Origin: an uncultured Flavobacterium sp.
Lineage (GTDB): Bacteria; Bacteroidota; Bacteroidia; Flavobacteriales; Flavobacteriaceae
Length of the DNA stretch: 64,000 nucleotides
Reading direction: 5' to 3'
Assembly: GCA_937773775.1 (NCBI GenBank)
Contig: CALJVL010000014.1
Coordinates: 58,565-122,564 of the forward strand
The notes beneath the pieces were generated by a model that saw only the letters and a program-made list of their open reading frames with translations, was not told where the DNA came from and did not search any database. The position numbers and the translations under genes were made by a program. How positions within the stretch are numbered: the first letter of the stretch is position 1; each line of letters starts with the position of its first letter. Of this stretch, positions 9,150 to 18,107 are shown piece after piece.

Positions 9150-9428
9150 ATGGAAAACCAACAAGTTTTTAAATTAATCGAAGGGGTTTTTACCTCAGAA
9201 GAAGCGGGGAGTGTATTAACTACATTAATAAATAGTAAGATTGACTACCACAATCTAGAGGATTTCAGTAGTCATATTCGATTTAATAATGACATTTCCA
9301 ATTCCAAAAAACGGCTGCTAGAACTTAATGAAACTAAAGAAGAAATTAAAAAATTACTGAAGGTCGCAGAGGGAAAAGGGTTAAATTTAGTTATAAAAAG
9401 TACGATTGAAATAAGCTTTGAAGAATAA
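9150..9428 (+). CDS. Small conserved hypothetical protein
   Basis: The 92-residue soluble protein has no signal peptide or membrane segment. It is predicted mostly helical, with a central NLEDFSSHIRFNNDISNSKK segment, a charged helix (ELNETKEEIKKLLKVAEG) and a short terminal strand (VIKSTIEISFEE). From memory, proteins with this pattern (MENQ..F.L..G.FT) recur in flavobacteria, but no function is known to me. Codon usage looks like neighbouring genes. It precedes tsaC by about 100 nt. Confidence 0.65.
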   Translation: MENQQVFKLIEGVFTSEEAGSVLTTLINSKIDYHNLEDFSSHIRFNNDISNSKKRLLELNETKEEIKKLLKVAEGKGLNLVIKSTIEISFEE

Positions 9429-9456
9429 GCTGCATTAATCAAGGTGGAGATTTAGA

Positions 9457-9528
9457 ATGCAATTGCCAAAAATAATTGAAGATCTTCTTCCCCGGGATTC
9501 TCTCACGACCCTTAAAAATGAATCATGA
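9457..9528 (+). CDS. Possible 23-residue upstream ORF coupled to tsaC
   Basis: An ATG ORF with peptide MQLPKIIEDLLPRDSLTTLK plus three more residues ends in TGA that overlaps the tsaC ATG as ATGA (9525-9528). The overlap allows translational coupling. The peptide has a sensible amphipathic composition but no known homologue; it could be chance or a trimmed gene. Confidence 0.25.
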   Translation: MQLPKIIEDLLPRDSLTTLKNES

Positions 9529-10484
9529 TAGTAGTTTCAGAAGACATATTAAAAGCTGCCGAGATTTTAAAAGAGGAAAATTTAGTTGCTATTCCAACAG
9601 AAACCGTGTATGGGTTGGCTGGGAATATTTATAGCGAAAAAGCGATAAAAGCTATTTTTAAAATGAAGCAAAGACCTTTTTTTAATCCGTTAATCGTCCA
9701 TATTAAGTCAATTGCGCAATTAGACGAGTTAGCAAAAGAGATACCAGAAAAAGCAAGGTTATTAGCCGATAAGTTTTGGCCTGGTTCTCTTACAATGGTT
9801 CTAAAAAAACAAGAATCAGTTCCTGACTTGGTGACTGCCGGAAAAGATTCAGTAGCGATTAGAATTCCAAATCATGCTGCCACTTTAGCACTATTGGATG
9901 CATTAGACTTTCCGTTAGCGGCTCCAAGTGCCAATCCTTTCGGGTCAATTAGTCCAACAACTGCTTTTCATGTTGTTGACTATTTTGGGGATAAATTACA
10001 AATGGTTTTAGATGGAGGCGATTGTCAAAATGGAATAGAGTCTACCATAATTGGATTTGAAAATAAAGACGCTGTATTATACCGACTAGGATCTATTTCT
10101 GTCGAAGATATTGAAGGAGTTATTGGAAAAATTCAAATTAAAAATAAAAAAGAAAGCGCACCAAACGCACCAGGAATGTTATCAAAGCATTATGCCCCTA
10201 CGACCACCACTTTTTTAAAAAGTGATGTAGCAAAGTTCATAAAAAGATTTCCTGAAAAAAGAATTGGATTATTACTTTTTAGGCAGAAAATTGAAAGTAC
10301 AACTGTGATTCACCAAGAGGTTTTATCTGCAAAAGGGGATTTAAAGGAGGCTGCGTCAAACTTGTATGCCGCAATGCATCGATTAGATGCGAAGGAATTG
10401 GATATGATTGTTGCAGAACAATTTCCAGATTTTGAATTGGGAAAATCAATTAACGACAGATTAGAGCGCGCCACAGCAAAATAA
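9525..10484 (+). CDS. L-threonylcarbamoyladenylate synthase (Sua5 type)
   Basis: The 319-residue enzyme makes threonylcarbamoyl-AMP from threonine, bicarbonate and ATP, the first step of t6A37 modification of ANN-decoding tRNAs. The catalytic YrdC/TsaC fold occupies about residues 1-205, with PTETVYGLAGNIYSEKAI, KQRPFFNPLIVHI and APSANPFGSISPTT. A linker and a C-terminal Sua5 domain follow (about 210-315, starting APNAPGMLSKHYAP), so this is the long Sua5 form rather than short TsaC. The start ATG 9525 gives the normal N-terminus. A bicarbonate transporter follows 12 nt later, notable because bicarbonate is a substrate. Confidence 0.9.
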   Translation: MIVVSEDILKAAEILKEENLVAIPTETVYGLAGNIYSEKAIKAIFKMKQRPFFNPLIVHIKSIAQLDELAKEIPEKARLLADKFWPGSLTMVLKKQESVPDLVTAGKDSVAIRIPNHAATLALLDALDFPLAAPSANPFGSISPTTAFHVVDYFGDKLQMVLDGGDCQNGIESTIIGFENKDAVLYRLGSISVEDIEGVIGKIQIKNKKESAPNAPGMLSKHYAPTTTTFLKSDVAKFIKRFPEKRIGLLLFRQKIESTTVIHQEVLSAKGDLKEAASNLYAAMHRLDAKELDMIVAEQFPDFELGKSINDRLERATAK

Positions 10485-10496
10485 AAAACAAATAAA

Positions 10497-11459
10497 ATGA
10501 ACTTAGACTTACTGTTTGACAATCTAACAAATCCGGCTTTATTGTTTTTCCTCTTAGGAATAATAGCCACTAGATTGAAAAGCGATTTAGAAATCCCTTC
10601 CAATACATCCAAGTTTATTTCTTTGTACTTACTATTATCTATAGGGTTTAAGGGCGGACAAGAATTAGCGCACAGTCACTTTACTATGGACATCATTTGG
10701 GCAGTATTATTTGGGGTACTAATCGCATCGGTTATTCCTGTTTATTGTTTTTTTATTCTCAAGCGAAAGTTTAGCATTGAAAATTCGGGAGCGATTGCGG
10801 CAGCATATGGATCGGTCAGTGCGGTAACTTTTGTAACCGCAGTAACTTTTTTGGAAATGCAAAAATACACCTTTAGTGGGCACATGGTAGCTGTGATGGC
10901 TTTAATGGAAGCGCCTGCGATAATCATTGGCGTAATTTTAATTAAAATGTACAATAAGAAAGAAGCTAGTTCTACTAAAATTAGTGCCGTAATAAAACAT
11001 TCTTTTACAAATGGAAGTGTTTTACTAATCCTAGGAAGTTTAGTAATTGGCTTTTTAGCTAGTGAACAGCAGGCAATGGGAATTAAACCTTTTACTACTG
11101 ATATTTTTAAAGGGTTTTTAGCCGTTTTTTTACTGGATATGGGTATTGTAAGTGGAAGAAAATTAAACGATTTCATTAAAAGCGGTTGGTCTACTTTGGT
11201 ATTTGCCATCGTAATACCCTTGATTAATGGTGTTGTAGTGGCGTATTTAAGCCAACTGGTGACTGATGATGTTGGCAACCGATTTATTTTTGCTATTCTC
11301 GGCGCGAGTGCTTCCTATATTGCGGTGCCAGCTGCCATGAAAATTGCAGCACCAAAAGCCAATCCGGGTTTGTACCTGCCCATGGCCTTGGCCGTTACTT
11401 TTCCATTCAATATAACTTTTGGAATGCCTATATACCTGTCTATCATTCTGAGTTCATAA
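10497..11459 (+). CDS. SbtA-type sodium-dependent bicarbonate transporter
   Basis: The 320-residue integral membrane protein has about ten hydrophobic helices arranged as two similar halves. It matches the SbtA/DUF897 family: NPALLFFLLGIIATRLKSDL at the N-terminus, AAYGSVSAVTFVTAVTFLE in the first half and ILGASASYIAVPAAMKIAAP in the second. In cyanobacteria SbtA imports bicarbonate with sodium; in heterotrophs it may feed carboxylases. Cyanobacterial sbtA is often followed by the PII-like sbtB, but no PII gene is seen here. It starts 12 nt after tsaC on the same strand, so the two are probably one operon. Confidence 0.85.
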   Translation: MNLDLLFDNLTNPALLFFLLGIIATRLKSDLEIPSNTSKFISLYLLLSIGFKGGQELAHSHFTMDIIWAVLFGVLIASVIPVYCFFILKRKFSIENSGAIAAAYGSVSAVTFVTAVTFLEMQKYTFSGHMVAVMALMEAPAIIIGVILIKMYNKKEASSTKISAVIKHSFTNGSVLLILGSLVIGFLASEQQAMGIKPFTTDIFKGFLAVFLLDMGIVSGRKLNDFIKSGWSTLVFAIVIPLINGVVVAYLSQLVTDDVGNRFIFAILGASASYIAVPAAMKIAAPKANPGLYLPMALAVTFPFNITFGMPIYLSIILSS

Positions 11460-11503
11460 AGGGAGTAATTGTACTGAGGAGCAGAAAAGAAAGTAAATAT
11501 TTA

Positions 11504-11704
11504 ATGGGTATGTTAAAGGCAACTCAGCTACTTGTGCATGACGAAAAAACCGGAACCAGTAATTATGAGTTTGTTGAAAAGGGGTTAGTACTAATTCCAA
11601 ACAGGCGGCAATATAATAGCCGCACTTTTAATGTTTACGGGGACTTTAATAAAACGGCTGTCGCTATTAATTGTTCTGTTTTTTATAAAGGCTCGTTTTC
11701 TTAA
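11504..11704 (+). CDS. Doubtful small ORF
   Basis: A 66-codon ORF starting MGMLKATQLLVHDEKTGTSN lies 44 nt after the bicarbonate transporter. It has no signal peptide, membrane helix or recognised motif and does not resemble the PII-like SbtB. Base composition is similar to the surroundings. It may be a gene remnant or chance. Confidence 0.25.
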   Translation: MGMLKATQLLVHDEKTGTSNYEFVEKGLVLIPNRRQYNSRTFNVYGDFNKTAVAINCSVFYKGSFS

Positions 11705-11891
11705 AGTCAAAGAATTACGAATAATAATGGTATAGGTAGGATCACTGCTATAAACACTTTAAAAGTAAGCGTGAAAATGACTGTGCTCGTGGAAACTCAA
11801 TTGCAGATGGCTTAGAAAAGCCGCAAAAACTTATTTTGCCTGAGCCGTTCTTAAAATGCAAACAAAATTGCATTTTCAATATAATAAAATT

Positions 11892-13259
11892 ATGGAAAAC
11901 TCTACATTAATAAAGAAAGTCAATATCGTAAACGAGGGTCAAATTAAAATTGCTGATATTTTTATTCGAAATGGTATTATAGAATATATTGGTAGTAGTC
12001 CATCCTTTGAGATAACAAAGCTTGCGCGAGTTATCGACGGAACGGATAAACATCTTTTTCCAGGTGTAATTGATGGACAAGTACATTTTAGAGAACCAGG
12101 TTTAACACATAAGGGGGATATTTATTCTGAAAGTGGAGCAGCTGTTGCTGGGGGAACTACATCTTTTATCGATATGCCAAACACTGTTCCAAATGTTTTG
12201 ACCACTGAAATACTTGATGAAAAGTTCAGGATTGCCGCTGAAAAATCCTGGGCTAATTACTCTTTTTTTTTAGGAGTTAATAAGGACAACTTAGAAACGG
12301 TTCTTGAAATGGATACTACCCAGTTTATCGGGGTTTCTGATGATGGACTTTATTTTACAAAAAGAGGGAATTTACTTGCCGATAGTCCAGATACAATGGA
12401 TAAACTTTTTTCGAAATGTAAATCAATTATCGCTATACATTCTGAGTTGGAAGAAATTATAGAGGAAAACGAGAAAATATTTAGGGCAAATTATCGAGAT
12501 GATGTGCCTATCGAAAAACATCCGTTAATTCGTAGTGGCGAGGGCTGTTATCAATCTACTAAAAGAGCAATTGCTATAGCTGAAAAGTATAAAGCGAGAT
12601 TGCATATTTTACATTTGACAACCGAGGCTGAAACTCACTTGTTTAGAAACGACATACCTCTTAGCGAAAAGAATATTACTACTGAAGTATCGGTTCAAAA
12701 CCTGTGGTTCTCTGATAAAGACTATACTCGGTTGGGAACATTTATAAAGTGGAATCCTGCAATAAAGACAGAAAAGGACAGGGAAGGCCTTTTAAAAGCT
12801 CTTCTTGATGATAGAATAGATATTATTACAACAGATCATGCGCCACACACCATAGAAGAAAAGCAAAAGCCTTATTTTCAATCAATGTCGGGAGCCCCAA
12901 TGGTGCAGCATGCCTTATATATTATGCTAGAACTATATAAAAGAGGACTTATCTCTTTAGAGAAGATCGCTGAAAAGATGAGCCATAATGTAGCAGTTCT
13001 TTATGGTATTGAAAAAAGAGGGTTCATTCGTGAAGGATATTTTGCTGATTTAACTTTAGTTGACTTGAATTCACCATGGACTGTTAGTAAAGAAAATGTT
13101 TTATACAAGTGCGGATGGTCACCTTTGGAGGGAGAAACGTTTCACTCGAAAGTGATTCATACCTTTGTTAATGGAAATGTTGTTTACGAAAACGGCAGTT
13201 TATCAAGGTTTTGTGCAGGGCGAAGATTAGAGTTTAAACAGAAAAGCGGTGCCAAATAG
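11892..13259 (+). CDS. pyrC: Dihydroorotase
   Basis: The 455-residue amidohydrolase catalyses dihydroorotate formation in pyrimidine synthesis. Key stretches are FPGVIDGQVHFREPGLTHKG (metal site and substrate loop), GGTTSFIDMPNTVPN, the metal histidines in IAIHSE and LHILHLTTEAETH, and the catalytic aspartate in IITTDHAPHT. The first metal motif reads QVH instead of the usual HxH; I recall the same QVH in other Bacteroidota dihydroorotases, so this is probably a clade feature. ATG 11892 is chosen over 11856 because the upstream codons overlap a 9-bp hairpin (AAAATGCAA at 11853-11861 with TTGCATTTT at 11868-11876). That hairpin has no T-run; it may be a leader structure. Confidence 0.9.
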   Translation: MENSTLIKKVNIVNEGQIKIADIFIRNGIIEYIGSSPSFEITKLARVIDGTDKHLFPGVIDGQVHFREPGLTHKGDIYSESGAAVAGGTTSFIDMPNTVPNVLTTEILDEKFRIAAEKSWANYSFFLGVNKDNLETVLEMDTTQFIGVSDDGLYFTKRGNLLADSPDTMDKLFSKCKSIIAIHSELEEIIEENEKIFRANYRDDVPIEKHPLIRSGEGCYQSTKRAIAIAEKYKARLHILHLTTEAETHLFRNDIPLSEKNITTEVSVQNLWFSDKDYTRLGTFIKWNPAIKTEKDREGLLKALLDDRIDIITTDHAPHTIEEKQKPYFQSMSGAPMVQHALYIMLELYKRGLISLEKIAEKMSHNVAVLYGIEKRGFIREGYFADLTLVDLNSPWTVSKENVLYKCGWSPLEGETFHSKVIHTFVNGNVVYENGSLSRFCAGRRLEFKQKSGAK

Positions 13260-13314
13260 TTATGGTTAAAATAGATGAGTTTATTTTGAGTTAGTATAAA
13301 ATGGATTCAATTTG

Positions 13315-13352
13315 AAAGCTTCATAGTCATAATGGCTAAGGAGCTTTTTTTT
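13315..13352 (+). terminator. Terminator of dihydroorotase gene
   Basis: Stem AAAGCTTC/GGAGCTTT (13315-13322 with 13340-13347, one G-T pair) followed by a T-run. Confidence 0.75.
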
Positions 13353-13936
13353 GTAAAAAAAACTCTTTAAGACAGATTTTTTTTTAAAACATGTGTTCTT
13401 AGTCATTTTTCAATCTTGTATAAATGTTGACTAATTATTCATAGTTATAATGTATTATTTTTATTGGATTTCGTTCTTGAGATATGTTAGGAATAGCAAA
13501 TAACGGAAATATAATTTTTGACAAAATTCTATTTTAGTTGCCTCGAAAAAACTGGGTAATTGGATTTCGGCAAACAAAGTTATCGTGAAATAATCAAAGA
13601 GTAGTATCGTCAGGATCTTTAGAATTCACGATAGTACTATTAACAATTAAAAGTTTAATATTCATCGTGAGTTTGGATTATCTCTAGATTATTCTTTACA
13701 AGATGCCATTCATTTTTCTGATGCGTTCAAAGGAACCATTACTAAAGATGAAGAAAGGAATTAAACAAAACATTGAATAGCAAGAAGATGCTCCACTCAA
13801 AGACTAGTTGTTGATTTTGAAACAAGCAACCCCACTGTAGATAAGTATTCAATAAATTCTATACAGGTAATACTCTAGTTCACTGTTATATTCGTTTTCA
13901 GATTATGATTGCTCTATAGATAGTAGGCTGTAATAG
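13353..13936. other. Decayed intergenic stretch with a possible coding remnant
   Basis: No intact gene. On the plus strand around 13655-13764 one frame reads coherently for about 35 codons, including SLQDAIHFSDAFKGTITKDE, and then stops; it lacks a start codon. An imperfect inverted repeat (13600-13610 with 13628-13638, AGTAGTATCGT against ACGATAGTACT) lies upstream. No transposase, integrase or att site could be recognised. Confidence 0.35.
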
Positions 13937-13991
13937 TAAATGTTGCGTAACACTTACGTAACACTGAATTTACATTTACGTATTACTTTTG
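13937..13991 (+). promoter_or_regulatory. Promoter with 11-bp-phased TAAC array upstream of the PiT transporter
   Basis: A perfect -7 box TACTTTTG (13984-13991) is preceded by tetrads TTAC (13970-13973), TAAC (13959-13962), TAAC (13948-13951) and TAAA (13937-13940), at offsets 14, 25, 36 and 47 bp. The two TAAC copies sit inside a longer direct repeat CGTAACACT. Geometry is the same as at the TonB-receptor and lipoprotein promoters. It fires into small broken ORFs and then, 377 nt on, the PiT gene. Confidence 0.6.
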
Positions 13992-14280
13992 TACAATGTT
14001 TTAAAAAAAACATTAAAAGCAAAAACAGAGAATATAGGTTCTGAGTCAAGAACGGCTGCTGTAGCAGTAGCAATAAAAGTAAGCAATATTGTTTACCATT
14101 ATCATAAAATAATGTAGATGGTTTAATGAAAATGAATAAAGATGTTAGTGTCATCAATGTAGCTAGTCTATCTGGTTTAGGTTTAATGGCTTTAGTCGAT
14201 GTCAGTACAAATATTTCAGTAGCTTCAAGAGATTTGAAAACAGAAGAGGGATTGAAGTTTTCTGAAAACAGTTAAAAGGT
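13992..14280 (+). pseudogene. Decayed small gene(s) between the phased promoter and the PiT transporter
   Basis: Two overlapping-phase peptides look coding but are short. One frame (from about 13995 to the stop at 14115-14117) includes TLKAKTENIGSESRTAAVAV and has no ATG. Another (14126-14275, ATG start) encodes 49 residues beginning MKMNKDVSVINVASLSGLGL. They could be pieces of one frameshifted gene. I do not recognise a family. The leader begins with a hairpin (AATGTTTT/AAAACATT). Confidence 0.3.
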
Positions 14281-14330
14281 AAAGACACGAAATTTAAAAT
14301 ATAAACACAGAAAGTTTAGAATAATTAACC

Positions 14331-14338
14331 GATTTTTG
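14331..14338 (+). promoter_or_regulatory. Possible proximal promoter box of the PiT gene
   Basis: GATTTTTG has one mismatch to TAnnTTTG and lies 29 nt before the ATG. It has no phased tetrads upstream, so it would be a constitutive alternative to the promoter at 13984. Confidence 0.35.
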
Positions 14339-14367
14339 CAGTCCTATTTAAAAAATTATTATCAATT

Positions 14368-16629
14368 ATGGAACAAATTTATTTAGTAATGCTCGTTGTT
14401 TTGGGTATACTTGCAATAACGGATCTGGTTGTAGGGGTTAGTAATGATGCGGTAAACTTCCTTAATTCTGCAATAGGTTCCAAAGCTGTTTCTTTCCGCA
14501 CCATTATGATAGTGGCCAGTTTAGGAGTTTTAGTTGGTGCATTATTCTCCAGTGGAATGATGGAGATTGCCAGAAGTGGGATTTTTATTCCAGCCATGTT
14601 CAGTTTCAATGATGTTATGATTATTTTTTTGGCTGTCATGATTGCTGACATTATATTGTTAGATTTTTATAATTCTTTCGGAATGCCTACTTCTACAACG
14701 GTATCCATCATTTTTGAACTTTTGGGCGCCGCTTTCTGCCTTGCACTCTATAAAATATACATGTCAGGTGACAGTTTTAATACGGTTGGGAATTATATTA
14801 ATACTGAGAAAGCGACACAAATCGTTACCAGCATTCTTCTCTCTGTCGTTTTATCGTTTACTTTGGGTAGTATTGTTCAGTATATTTCTCGTCTTATTTT
14901 TACTTTTCAGTATGAAAAGAGGATGAAATATATTGGGTCAGTCTTTGGAGGATTTGCGATTACCGCTATCAGCTTTTTCATCCTGATTAAGGGGTTGAAA
15001 GGTGTTTCTTTTATCAATGACAGTACTCACTTGTGGATAAAAGAAAATCAGTTTTTGATTATTGGTGGAAACTTTGTCTTTTTCACCTTGCTTTCTCAGG
15101 TGTTAATGACTTTTTTCAAGGTTAATATTCTTAGAGTGATTATTATTATCGGAACCTTTGCATTGGCATTGGCGTTTGCCGGAAATGATTTGGTTAACTT
15201 CATCGGAGTGCCTATCGCAGCATTCAATTCATACCAGATTTTTAGTGGTTCGGGAGTTTCTGGTGATGTATTTATGATGGGAGACCTTGCGAATGAAAAT
15301 ATTGTAGCTCCATTCTACTTTTTGGTCTTCGCGGGAGTTGTTATGGTAGTAACCATATGGACTTCTAAAAAAGCAAAAAATGTTATTGAAACCGAAGTCA
15401 ATTTATCGAGGCAAGATGAGGGATCAGAGCGTTTTTCGTCGAATGCTTTATCTAAATCGGTGGTTAGATCAAGTGTATATATGGGTCAATGGCTTAATTA
15501 TGTTTTACCTAAGGCCATTCAGATTAGAATTGACAAACAATTTGAAAAACCTGAATTAAAAGGAAAAAAGAAAAAAGAGGAACCTGCTTTTGATATGATC
15601 CGTGCCGCGGTCAACCTGATGGTAGCCAGTATTTTAATATCTATTGGTACTTCATTGAAATTACCGCTTTCTACCACTTATGTAACCTTTATGGTGGCTA
15701 TGGGATCTTCGTTTGCCGATAGAGCATGGGATAGAGAAAGCGCAGTTTATCGCATTGCTGGTGTTTTTAACGTTATTGGTGGTTGGTTTTTTACGGCTAT
15801 TATTGCCTTTATATCTGCCTTTATTATTGCTTTTTTACTAAAAGTAGGAGAGATTTTTGCTTTTGTGGGACTATTGGTTTCTTTGGGAATTATCTTGTAT
15901 CGTAGTGCTAAAAAATATACTAAGAAAGAGAAAGAAGTACAGGAGCTAATGCTTCTAAAGCGGGAAGATATTGTAACGATCAATGAAGTGATTAATGAAA
16001 GTTCGGCTCAGATTTCACATGTTATTCGTAGTACCAACGAAATATACAGTAATGTCATTGATAATTTAGGACTTCAGGATTTAGGTAAGTTAAAGGAGAA
16101 TAAAAAAGTTCTAAAAAAACTCGAGAAAGAAGTGGATGAATTGAAGACTAATGTCTACTATTTCATTAAAAATTTGGATGAAACCTCTGTCGAAGCTAGT
16201 ATGTTTTACATTATGATTCTGGGGTATCTGCAGGATATGATCCAGTCACTTGTTCTCATTAGCCAAAACAGTTACAATCATATTGATAACAATCATAAAC
16301 AACTAAAATTCAATCAGATTAGAGATCTTAAAAAGGTAGACAATGTGTTAATGGCCCTTTTTGATAAGATAGAAGTTGTTTTTAGCGACAACACTTTTGA
16401 CGATATTAGCAATCTTGTAAAAGGAAGAAATGAGCTTTTAGAGCTAGTTTCCACTTTGATTCAAAAGCAAATTGGAAGGATTAGAACCGTAGAAACAAGC
16501 CCGAAAAATAGTAAGCTTTATTTTGCCTTGCTTTTAGAAACTAACGACTTAATAAAAGCGACTATGAGTTTACTTGAGTTATTCAATGAATTTAATGTTC
16601 ATGCCAATTCAAAAGTTACTAAGCTGTAA
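14368..16629 (+). CDS. PiT-family inorganic phosphate transporter with C-terminal PhoU/DUF47-like domain
   Basis: This is a 753-residue inner-membrane protein. The PiT signature appears twice in the inverted-repeat fold: GVSNDAVNFLNSAIGSKA (residues 23-40) and GNDLVNFIGVPIAAFNS (near residue 272); a further conserved PLSTTYVTFMVAMGSSFADR follows. About twelve helices run to residue ~520. The last ~210 residues are soluble and helical (DIVTINEVINESSAQISHVI and on), resembling the PhoU/DUF47 proteins usually encoded separately beside pit. The transporter moves phosphate with a cation. The fusion suggests built-in regulation. A predicted PhoB-type promoter lies upstream. Confidence 0.85.
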   Translation: MEQIYLVMLVVLGILAITDLVVGVSNDAVNFLNSAIGSKAVSFRTIMIVASLGVLVGALFSSGMMEIARSGIFIPAMFSFNDVMIIFLAVMIADIILLDFYNSFGMPTSTTVSIIFELLGAAFCLALYKIYMSGDSFNTVGNYINTEKATQIVTSILLSVVLSFTLGSIVQYISRLIFTFQYEKRMKYIGSVFGGFAITAISFFILIKGLKGVSFINDSTHLWIKENQFLIIGGNFVFFTLLSQVLMTFFKVNILRVIIIIGTFALALAFAGNDLVNFIGVPIAAFNSYQIFSGSGVSGDVFMMGDLANENIVAPFYFLVFAGVVMVVTIWTSKKAKNVIETEVNLSRQDEGSERFSSNALSKSVVRSSVYMGQWLNYVLPKAIQIRIDKQFEKPELKGKKKKEEPAFDMIRAAVNLMVASILISIGTSLKLPLSTTYVTFMVAMGSSFADRAWDRESAVYRIAGVFNVIGGWFFTAIIAFISAFIIAFLLKVGEIFAFVGLLVSLGIILYRSAKKYTKKEKEVQELMLLKREDIVTINEVINESSAQISHVIRSTNEIYSNVIDNLGLQDLGKLKENKKVLKKLEKEVDELKTNVYYFIKNLDETSVEASMFYIMILGYLQDMIQSLVLISQNSYNHIDNNHKQLKFNQIRDLKKVDNVLMALFDKIEVVFSDNTFDDISNLVKGRNELLELVSTLIQKQIGRIRTVETSPKNSKLYFALLLETNDLIKATMSLLELFNEFNVHANSKVTKL

Positions 16630-16652
16630 CTAAAATAGTTTAAATCATATAT

Positions 16653-16696
16653 ACAGCCTACCAATATTCTTATTACTTGGATTAGGCTGTTTTTTA
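16653..16696 (+). terminator. Terminator of the PiT transporter gene
   Basis: Perfect 8-bp stem ACAGCCTA/TAGGCTGT (16653-16660 with 16683-16690) followed by TTTTTT. Confidence 0.8.
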
Positions 16697-17033
16697 TGAT
16701 ATGAATACCTAGATAATTGTCCTCCACTAGTGAGGTTGTTGATTGGTGGTAGAATTTAGAAAGGTTTTATTTCTAACAAATCGTAAAAGACAGAAGCGTT
16801 TTATGTGTTATAAATAACCAATTAATTATAGCAATGAAACATTTCGATAGAATTGCGGATCACTTTACAAATACTGTAGAATCTATTTACTTTATGATTA
16901 ATGCAAATACAATTAAGCATCAATAAGTTTTCGATAAAAAATAATTATTTACTTCTGTGAGGATGATTTGAAGCTGATTTTCGTATCCAAATTGGAGTGA
17001 AAATTAGCTTTATGCATTATAAAAGAACCGGCA
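16697..17033. other. Intergenic stretch, no supported gene
   Basis: About 340 bp between the terminator and the glycosyltransferase stop. The only ORF of note is 16834-16926 (plus), 30 codons beginning MKHFDRIADHFTNTVESIYF; it has no clear promoter or homologue, and I would not call it a gene. Confidence 0.4.
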
Positions 17034-18107
17034 TCAAATTTCGAAGATATTAAATAGATTTTCCCACTCGATGTCAGTATTGAAGGATTTTAATCCGGCA
17101 TAAGACTCTACTTCTGACAAGTTTTCAATTGTAAAACTGTCTTGATCTGCGTAAGGTACTAAACCTTCTTTCTTTAATTTTTTTGCTAAATACATTTGTT
17201 CGTATTGTCCTGGGGTGGGTATAAAAAAGGCTTTTTTGCCCAGTTTTGCTAAATCCATAATAGTGGTGTATCCTGATCTACATAGGACAATTTCACTTTC
17301 GTTAAATGTTTGTTCCAATTGGCGGCTGTTCATGAAATTATAATAGCAAATAGTATCAATTTGTTCCTTGACTTGATCTGTCTGCACTAGTCCTCTAATA
17401 AATACTACATTGCCTTCGAATTTTTGCACTTCGGTTTTTAGCTTTTCCTCCAATATTCCTCGTTGTGGTTCTGGTCCCGAAAGTATAATCATCAGGTCAT
17501 ATTTCTTGACTGCAGCTTTTTTTTGCATTCGGCTTAGTGGCCCAATGTATTTCAGTTTTAAAGAAGACTTTTTTATATGGCTGAGTTCTCCGGCTAAACT
17601 TCGATCAGTTGCGGTATCGGGAACCCAGCATTCTGAATATTTCTTTATAATGTTTTGATGCAGTTTACTGCTTAGCCAAGTAGTACTTCCGGTCATTACT
17701 TGTAGTTGGTGAGTGATAAACACAGAGGGGATGCTTTTACTAAAAACACCTAGCCGATTGTCTGATATGATTCCGTCTATGCCATGTTGACTAACCCAAT
17801 TTTTCACTAATTGTTTCTCGTGTAAAACTGCCCTAATCATTTTTGGTAAGTTTTGTATCAACTTCCATTTGAAATGTTTACCGTTTTTAGCATATTCTAT
17901 ATGGTAAGATGGTAGTTCTAGAATTTTTAAATAAGGAAATTCCTTGCGTAATAAGGCAAGTGCAATGCCGTCTGAAGCAATTATAGGGATGTGATTTCTT
18001 TGTTGTAATGCTTTTATGATAGGAATACAACGCGTCGCATGACCTAAACCCCAGTTTAGAGGCGCAATCAAAATAGTTTTATTGTCTTGGTTTGCGTTTT
18101 CTAACAT
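17034..18107 (-). CDS. MurG-like GT-B glycosyltransferase
   Basis: The 357-residue soluble or peripheral protein has a GT-B layout. The N-terminal half begins with TILIAPLNWGLGHATRCIPI, the glycine loop that binds the acceptor in MurG/GT28-like enzymes. The C-terminal half has a nucleotide-sugar site, CRSGYTTIMDLAKLGKKAFF followed by PTPGQYEQMYLAKKL. It is not MurG itself: it is far from a division cluster and lacks several MurG motifs. Donor and acceptor are unknown. It stands alone, with the broken outer-membrane gene upstream on the same strand. Confidence 0.75.
   Translation of the reverse strand: MLENANQDNKTILIAPLNWGLGHATRCIPIIKALQQRNHIPIIASDGIALALLRKEFPYLKILELPSYHIEYAKNGKHFKWKLIQNLPKMIRAVLHEKQLVKNWVSQHGIDGIISDNRLGVFSKSIPSVFITHQLQVMTGSTTWLSSKLHQNIIKKYSECWVPDTATDRSLAGELSHIKKSSLKLKYIGPLSRMQKKAAVKKYDLMIILSGPEPQRGILEEKLKTEVQKFEGNVVFIRGLVQTDQVKEQIDTICYYNFMNSRQLEQTFNESEIVLCRSGYTTIMDLAKLGKKAFFIPTPGQYEQMYLAKKLKKEGLVPYADQDSFTIENLSEVESYAGLKSFNTDIEWENLFNIFEI

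Noticed and set aside
13600..13638. Inverted repeat as an insertion-sequence end
   Set aside because: Arms are imperfect and only ~11 bp, no matching second end, no transposase and no target duplication.
13954..14157. Minus-strand ORF of 67 codons rich in Leu and Phe
   Set aside because: It is the antisense of low-complexity A-rich sequence and overlaps the phased promoter; no signal of coding.
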